Origin: a bacterium
Lineage (GTDB): Bacteria > Planctomycetota > UBA1135 > UBA2386
Length of the DNA stretch: 64,000 bases
Assembly (NCBI GenBank): GCA_030432695.1
Contig: JAUILN010000008.1
Location: 372,001-436,000 of the forward strand
Direction: 5' to 3'
Part shown: positions 59,549 through 64,000 of the stretch, one piece after another
Position numbering within the stretch: position 1 is the first letter of the stretch
How the letters are laid out: the number at the start of each line of letters is the position of its first letter
Made by a program: the position numbers and the translations under genes
The notes under the pieces: model-generated
The model's database searches: none
The model's input: the letters and a program-made list of their open reading frames with translations, nothing else
Told to the model about the DNA's origin: nothing

Positions 59549-60816
59549 CCCGCGTCCGCCCCCCCGTTGCGACGCCGCTCGCGAGCCGCCAGGTCGGCGC
59601 GGCGCCGCAGACCGGCGGCATCGGCCTCGGGCCCCTGCGGCATCGTCACCATCGGGTAGAGCAGCGCGTAGCGGTAGATGCCGAGCACCGGCTGTCGCAC
59701 GTCGTCGAGGTCCACGACCCGGAACCAGTAGGTGGTCGGGCCGAAGGACGCCATCGTCTCGTCCGGTGGGGACCATTCGGCGCCGGAGCCGAACAGGCCG
59801 GCGGCGAGGAAGAACTTCGGATCGAGCGCCATCTCGACCAGGAACCGCTGCCGCGGTTTCTCGAGGCGGATCACCGGCTTACCGTGGCTCTGCCCCAGGT
59901 CATGAAAGTCAGGGTGCGGGTTGAGCTGCTTGCGCTGGTCGCCCCACTTCGACTCCAGGAGCTTGCGGGTCAGGTCGTAGATCCAGGCGCCGAGTCGGCC
60001 GTACCACTTCTCGTAGTACAGCCGCCGGCTGGCCCAGTACCGACGCATCTTCTCCTCGTGGTTGGTCTGCCCCGAGCGGTCGTAGAAGTGGACGAGTTCT
60101 GCGCCGCCCACCTGCACGATGCGCCGGCCGGCACGTAGGATCCGCATCGACAGATCGGTGTCTTCGTAGTAGAGCGGGAAGCGCTCGTCGAAGAACCCAC
60201 CGAAGGCGCCCAGGTCGGATCGCCGCACCACGAAGCAGGCCCCGGACAACATCGCGATGTCGACGTCCTGCTCCCCGGCACCCCAGACCCGAACCGCCTC
60301 GCGGGTCCGCTTGCGCGAGTAGCGCCGACACCAGCCCGGCCAGACATCGGCCAAGGTCACCCCGAGCAGGTCGCGCAGCGTCGGCAGGATGTTCGGCGGC
60401 AGACGCGTCTTCCGACTCTTGTCGAGGAATCCACAGGGCATCGCGGTGCCGATCCGAGGGTCGCGCTCCATGGCGCGAAGCAGCGGATCGACGGTGTTCG
60501 CCAGGAACGCGACGTCCGGATTGCTGACCAGCAACCACTCGCCTCGCGCGTGGGACAGCGCGAGGTTCATGCCCTTGCTGTAGCCGGAGTTCTCGTCGTG
60601 TCGAACCAGTCGACCGCCGGTCGCCTCGCACAGCCGTGCGACCTCCGCCTCTCCCTCCGGATCGCGCATCGGCGAGGCGTTGTCCACGACGATCGCTTCC
60701 CAGCTCATCGCCGATCCATCCGCGCGGCGCGGGGGATGCTCGGCGAAGGACTGCAACGCCTCGACGCACAGGCGCCAGGAGTTGTAGTTGACGATCAGCA
60801 GCGAGAGTTCGACCAC
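59545..60816 (-). CDS. Glycosyltransferase family 2 with extended C terminus
   Basis: A 423-residue GT2 enzyme starting at a GTG (60816). Donor-site motifs are LLIVNYNSWRLCVEALQSF, IVVDNASPMRDPEG, NSGYSKGMNLALSHARGEWLLVSNPDVAFL. The catalytic-side motif is LSGACFVVRRSDLGAFGGFFDERFPLYYEDTDLSMRIL. Residues about 290-423 are an extra domain of unclear type (WGDQRKQLNPHPDFHDLG, GPTTYWFRVVDLDD), absent from the shorter GT2 enzymes of this locus; it might bind the nascent glycan or another subunit. It overlaps the downstream GT2 by 4 nt. It is 49 bp from the wzt-like gene. Confidence 0.86.
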   Translation of the reverse strand: MVELSLLIVNYNSWRLCVEALQSFAEHPPRRADGSAMSWEAIVVDNASPMRDPEGEAEVARLCEATGGRLVRHDENSGYSKGMNLALSHARGEWLLVSNPDVAFLANTVDPLLRAMERDPRIGTAMPCGFLDKSRKTRLPPNILPTLRDLLGVTLADVWPGWCRRYSRKRTREAVRVWGAGEQDVDIAMLSGACFVVRRSDLGAFGGFFDERFPLYYEDTDLSMRILRAGRRIVQVGGAELVHFYDRSGQTNHEEKMRRYWASRRLYYEKWYGRLGAWIYDLTRKLLESKWGDQRKQLNPHPDFHDLGQSHGKPVIRLEKPRQRFLVEMALDPKFFLAAGLFGSGAEWSPPDETMASFGPTTYWFRVVDLDDVRQPVLGIYRYALLYPMVTMPQGPEADAAGLRRRADLAARERRRNGGADAG

Positions 60817-60865
60817 GGATCCGTTCCGGCTTGGAGGCCCGGGCGCGACGGGGTGACCGACGCCG

Positions 60866-62185
60866 TCACAGCGACTCCACCGACCAGGACCGCTCGGTCA
60901 GGAACAGCCCCAGCTCCTTGGTCCGGTTCTGAACGATCAGGTTCTGGGCACAGGTCGTCTCGTGGAAACGATGCACGCCCCGGGCGTCGAGAAGCCACAC
61001 GGGCACCACGAACTCGCCCGACAGGAGGCGCAGGTTGTCCAATCGAAGGGTGACGACCGCCTCCTGGACGTCGAGCGGAACCCCGTCCATCTCGGTGGTC
61101 GGAGCGAAGCAGAGGGTGCCGTCGGCCCGCGTGAACCCGACCGCCAAGGCCAACGGCTCGGGCTGCTTGCCGTTCTTGATGTGCACGCGCACCGCGACCG
61201 AGTCACCCGGCTGGAACTTGTGGCGCGGCTTGCCGGTCTCGCCGTCGATCAGCTCCGCCGACAGGACCCGGGCATAGCGCTCGGCGTTCTTCGGATTCAT
61301 GGCTCCCTTCACGGGTGCCGCGTCGGCGATCTGCAACGACTGGACGTGCTCCGACTGCTCCTCGATCAGCTGGTTCTCGTAGGTCGCATACTCGTTGGTC
61401 ACGGCGACCGCATCGTCGTACATCTGGACTGCTCCGGTCCGCATCCAGATGGCCTTCTCGCAGATCTGGCGCACGTCGTAGAGCGAGTGCGAGCAGAAGA
61501 ACATCGTCTTGCCGCGATCCTTGAACGACATGATCTTGTCGACGCACTTGCGCCGGAAGTGCATGTCGCCGACCGCCAGGATCTCGTCGATGATCAGCAC
61601 GTCGGGATCGGTGGCCACCGCGACGCTGAAGCCGAGCCGCGCCACCATGCCCGACGAGTAGGTCGAGATCGGCTGATCGATGAAGTCGTGCAGCTCGGAG
61701 AAGTCCAGGATCTCCTTGAACTTGGCCTTGGTCTCCTCGCGCGTTCGCCCGAGCAGTGCCGCGTTCATGAAGATGTTGGCCCGCCCCGTGGCGTTCTTCT
61801 GGAAGCCCGCACCGAGTTCGAGCAGTGCCGCGACCTTGCCCCGCAGCGAATAGCGGCCATGGGTGGGCCTGGTGGTCCCGGTCAGCAGCTTGAGCAGGGT
61901 CGACTTGCCGGCGCCATTGCCGCCCACCAGGCCGATGCACTGGCCGGGCATGACCTCGAACGAGACGCCGCGCAGCGCGTGGACCTCCTTGTGGAGCGGT
62001 CCCTTGGAACGGTTCCACGGCAAGGACTCGCGCAGGCGGTCCATGGGCTTCCGATAGACCCTGTAGGTCTTGTGGACGTCCTCGACCCGGATCACCGGTG
62101 AGGTCGACAGCCGCGCCCGCTGGAGATCGGCCCCGGAGGCCGTGCCCGCGACCTGTTCCTCGATCTTCGACATCGATTCGGACAT
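60866..62185 (-). CDS. wzt: ABC transporter ATPase of polysaccharide export (Wzt) with C-terminal glycan-binding domain
   Basis: A 439-residue ATPase. Residues about 30-270 are the nucleotide-binding domain: Walker A GLVGGNGAGKSTLLKLL, the Wzt/TagH-type LLELGAGFQKNATGRANIFMNAALLG, signature YSSGMVARLGFSVAVA, Walker B VLIIDEILAVGD, and H-loop FFCSHSLYDV. Residues about 285-439 are a Wzt-type beta-sandwich (VLSAELIDGETGKPRHKFQPGDSVAVRVHI) that recognises the terminated polymer before export. It forms an inner-membrane exporter with the permease encoded directly upstream, with a one-base TGATG overlap. Confidence 0.92.
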   Translation of the reverse strand: MSESMSKIEEQVAGTASGADLQRARLSTSPVIRVEDVHKTYRVYRKPMDRLRESLPWNRSKGPLHKEVHALRGVSFEVMPGQCIGLVGGNGAGKSTLLKLLTGTTRPTHGRYSLRGKVAALLELGAGFQKNATGRANIFMNAALLGRTREETKAKFKEILDFSELHDFIDQPISTYSSGMVARLGFSVAVATDPDVLIIDEILAVGDMHFRRKCVDKIMSFKDRGKTMFFCSHSLYDVRQICEKAIWMRTGAVQMYDDAVAVTNEYATYENQLIEEQSEHVQSLQIADAAPVKGAMNPKNAERYARVLSAELIDGETGKPRHKFQPGDSVAVRVHIKNGKQPEPLALAVGFTRADGTLCFAPTTEMDGVPLDVQEAVVTLRLDNLRLLSGEFVVPVWLLDARGVHRFHETTCAQNLIVQNRTKELGLFLTERSWSVESL

Positions 62186-63108
62186 CAGACGAGATCCGCG
62201 TGCTTGTCCCGATGGACCATGAAGGTGCCGTAGCCGACCACCAGGAACAGAACCGCCCAGCCGCTACCGATCGAGAGACTCTCGACCAGCGTCGTCGTGA
62301 TCCCCAGGTTGTGGACGATGCGACCATCGACCTCGAGCGTTTCGGGCACCAGGCCGATCGCCTGCCGCATACCGACCAGGGTGTGGAAGAAGGGGTTCAT
62401 TCCCAGCAGGCCGAAGACCCAGGGCTCGCGACCGTAGAGGAAGTCCGGCCACCAGAAGTTCGGCGAGAGGAACAACCAGGCGGTCGACGCGAACTGCCAG
62501 ATGTTCTTCACGTCCCGCACGAAGACCGTCAGGTTCGCCAACAGCAGGCCGAGCCCGGCGGAGAACAGGAGGACGTTTGCGACCGCCCACGGAATGGCGA
62601 GGGTGTTCCAACCGAACGAGAGTCGTCCGGTGACACCGCCGATCAGCAGCACGACCCCGAGCCCGACGAGCAACACCGCGGCCTCGACCATGACCGGCAC
62701 GACGGGGAGCATCTCGCTGGGGAACGCGACCTTCTTGACGAGATTCGCGTTGCTGACGATCGAGTTCATCGCCGAACCCACGCCCGACACCATCCCGTGG
62801 AAGCAGATGATCCCGGAGAACAGCCAGAGGGCGAAGAGGACGGTGTCCTTGTCTTCCCAGCGCCCGAAGAACATCCCGAAGACGGTGAAGTAGATCGCGA
62901 ACTGGAACAGCGGCTGCATCAGCACCCAGAAGCCACCGAGCATGCTGCCGCGGAACCGGCTCTGGAGGTCTCGCAGGAAGAAGTGGCTGGTGAGGGTGCG
63001 CTGACCGAATACGACCCCCGGAGCGCGCCATGCCCGGACGGCGTGGTACAGGAATCCGCGCGGAGTCTCGGCGGCGTCGTACTGCTGGATCAGATGGGGC
63101 GCTTGCAT
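62185..63108 (-). CDS. wzm: ABC-2 permease of polysaccharide export (Wzm)
   Basis: A 307-residue permease with the six-helix ABC-2 topology: the conserved N-terminal region FLRDLQSRFRGSMLGGFWVLMQPLFQFAIYFTVFGMFFG, then hydrophobic segments VLFALWLFSGIICFHGMVSG, MVEAAVLLVGLGVVLLIGG and LLFSAGLGLLLANLTVFVRDV, and the typical periplasmic turn LSPNFWWPDFLYGREPWVFGLLGMNPFFHTL. Together with Wzt it exports the glycan in one step, unlike the Wzx/Wzy system in the left cluster. ATG at 63108 is used; a GTG one codon earlier is equally possible. It is the promoter-proximal gene of the operon. Confidence 0.9.
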   Translation of the reverse strand: MQAPHLIQQYDAAETPRGFLYHAVRAWRAPGVVFGQRTLTSHFFLRDLQSRFRGSMLGGFWVLMQPLFQFAIYFTVFGMFFGRWEDKDTVLFALWLFSGIICFHGMVSGVGSAMNSIVSNANLVKKVAFPSEMLPVVPVMVEAAVLLVGLGVVLLIGGVTGRLSFGWNTLAIPWAVANVLLFSAGLGLLLANLTVFVRDVKNIWQFASTAWLFLSPNFWWPDFLYGREPWVFGLLGMNPFFHTLVGMRQAIGLVPETLEVDGRIVHNLGITTTLVESLSIGSGWAVLFLVVGYGTFMVHRDKHADLV

Positions 63109-63111
63109 CAC

Positions 63112-63412
63112 TGGGGCGTCATCGGAGCCGCTCGAGGTCAGTCCTGCCGGCTTCCGGACCTATCGACGTCCGGACCTGCTGGCTTCCGGACCTGTTCGTT
63201 CATCGGAATCGTTCCCGGCCCGGTCTGAGTGTCCAGGCCGGAAATCCAGCGCCCCGGGGCCCCCTCGGCGGCCGAGCTGCAAGTCGCACCGAGGCAGCGA
63301 ATTGCGGCGCTCGCCAGAAGAGAGATGCCAGAGGAGAGATGGACGTCCCTCCGCACACCGCGACATCGTTGTCCGAGCGCAGGGAACCGGATGTCCAAGG
63401 GCAGGGAACCGG
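63112..63412. promoter_or_regulatory. 301-bp upstream region of the wzm-wzt operon
   Basis: No gene is visible on either strand. It holds the 16-bp repeats and must contain the operon's promoter on the minus strand. I cannot identify confident -35/-10 elements or a terminator for the lipoprotein gene upstream. Confidence 0.4.
63143..63190. repeat. Three 16-bp tandem repeats upstream of the wzm gene
   Basis: CCTGCCGGCTTCCGGA, CCTATCGACGTCCGGA and CCTGCTGGCTTCCGGA lie head to tail, followed by CCTGTTCG. They sit 35 bp upstream of the permease start, in the likely promoter region of the second polysaccharide operon, and may be binding sites or a slippage-prone spacer. Confidence 0.65.
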
Positions 63413-64000
63413 TCAACGCCGATACTGCAGCCGCGGATCCTCTTGCCGGTAGCTCGGATCGAGCCCCAGCGGCTGGCCGAGCCGCAGCCGAAGCATGCCG
63501 AGGATCCGCAGCTCCTTGGGGTCGTCGTTGCCCGCACCCGACCAGTCGTCTTCGACCGGATTCAGGCCCTTGCCGATCGTGTGGATCTCCTGGCGCTCCA
63601 CGCGGAACCGCATCAACCAGCGCTCCGAGCCGGCTTCCAGCACCGGATACAGCGGCTCGAGCCCCATCTCGCCGCGTTCCTCGGCCGCCTTCCGGGAGTC
63701 CTCGGCCTGCTCGTCGGTGACCTCCTCGAGTTCGAACTCGGCGTGCAGCCGGGTCCGCTCGGCATTGCCGAATGCCGCCTCGATGGTGCGCCACTTCGAC
63801 CGATAGACGCGCAGGCCGCGGTCGGTGTGCTCACCGTCGGCCGGGAATCCCTGGCTCACCGCGACGTCCTCGAACTCCTCCCAGAGCCGCCCGAAACCCT
63901 CGTCGGTCCGCACCTCGCGCCAGACCGGCGGAGCCTGGCAAGCACCCGCCATCGACACGGCGAGCAGGAGAACGAACGGGACCAGGAACGAGCGGGGCGA
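63413..64000 (-). CDS. Lipoprotein of unknown function (start codon beyond right edge)
   Basis: The stop is at 63413-63415 and the frame is open to the window edge, giving at least 195 residues; the start lies to the right. The visible part begins inside a signal peptide (SFLVPFVLLLAVSMAGAC), whose lipobox AGAC marks the lipidated Cys. The mature protein is hydrophilic with many Glu/Arg and a region WEEFEDVAVSQGFPADGEHTDRGLRVYRSKW, then a beta-like RWLMRFRVERQEIHTIGKG. I do not recognise a family; the pattern of an envelope lipoprotein with a small alpha/beta domain suggests an assembly or scaffolding role. An internal ATG at 63958 is not the true start because it would cut the signal peptide. 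Confidence 0.75.
   Translation of the reverse strand, partial: SPRSFLVPFVLLLAVSMAGACQAPPVWREVRTDEGFGRLWEEFEDVAVSQGFPADGEHTDRGLRVYRSKWRTIEAAFGNAERTRLHAEFELEEVTDEQAEDSRKAAEERGEMGLEPLYPVLEAGSERWLMRFRVERQEIHTIGKGLNPVEDDWSGAGNDDPKELRILGMLRLRLGQPLGLDPSYRQEDPRLQYRR

Noticed and set aside
63143..63190. CRISPR-like array
   Set aside because: Only three 16-bp units with no spacers; it is a tandem repeat.

Overview
The window is 64 kb of very GC-rich, gene-dense bacterial DNA. Several features suggest a planctomycete-like organism (Planctomycetota or a lineage with similar genome habits): large secreted proteins of the FG-GAP and ELWxxDGT repeat types that share a C-terminal module, an ECF sigma factor fused to a membrane anchor and a large extracytoplasmic region, and two separate polysaccharide-assembly clusters. 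No rRNA or other taxonomic marker is present, so this is inference; Myxococcota or Acidobacteriota are not excluded.

Left block (1-17002): a Wzx/Wzy-type exopolysaccharide locus. It holds a partial heparinase II/III-like gene, a divergent two-domain oxidoreductase, and one long minus-strand operon of three GT4 glycosyltransferases, a Wzy/ligase-like membrane protein, an unknown probable (alpha/alpha)6 protein, a Wzx-like flippase and a Wza-like export lipoprotein. Upstream are a Wzc-type tyrosine kinase and two GT2 enzymes. A 22-bp inverted repeat enclosing a hairpin lies between wzc and wza. REP-like palindromes lie between the oxidoreductase and the first GT4 gene.

Middle block (17073-55600): housekeeping and accessory genes. 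There is a potassium uptake group (TrkH, TrkA/RCK, and a small HAMP membrane protein), IspH, an autoregulated-looking winged-helix/membrane-protein pair, DUF805, an RND pump with its adaptor, a tyrosine-phosphatase-like lipoprotein fused to a cytochrome c'-like C terminus, an MntA-HepT toxin-antitoxin pair, a SNF2 helicase with an unknown partner, the DgcN-DgcA D-glutamate pair, the membrane-tethered sigma factor, an orphan MinD/FlhG-like ATPase, a thioredoxin-like lipoprotein, a YqjK/YqjE/YqjD-like trio and a Cu/Zn superoxide dismutase lipoprotein. Six secreted proteins with different N-terminal parts are scattered through this block.

Right block (55635-63111): a second polysaccharide locus, of the ABC-transporter (Wzm/Wzt) type, with three GT2 enzymes, one GT4 enzyme and a PIG-L deacetylase, mostly in 4-nt start/stop overlaps. 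A lipoprotein gene runs off the right edge. Start codons ATG, GTG and TTG are all used. Several genes seem to be read from leaderless transcripts, with a TAnnnT hexamer exactly 6 nt before the start codon. I saw no tRNA, rRNA, CRISPR array, integrase or transposase.
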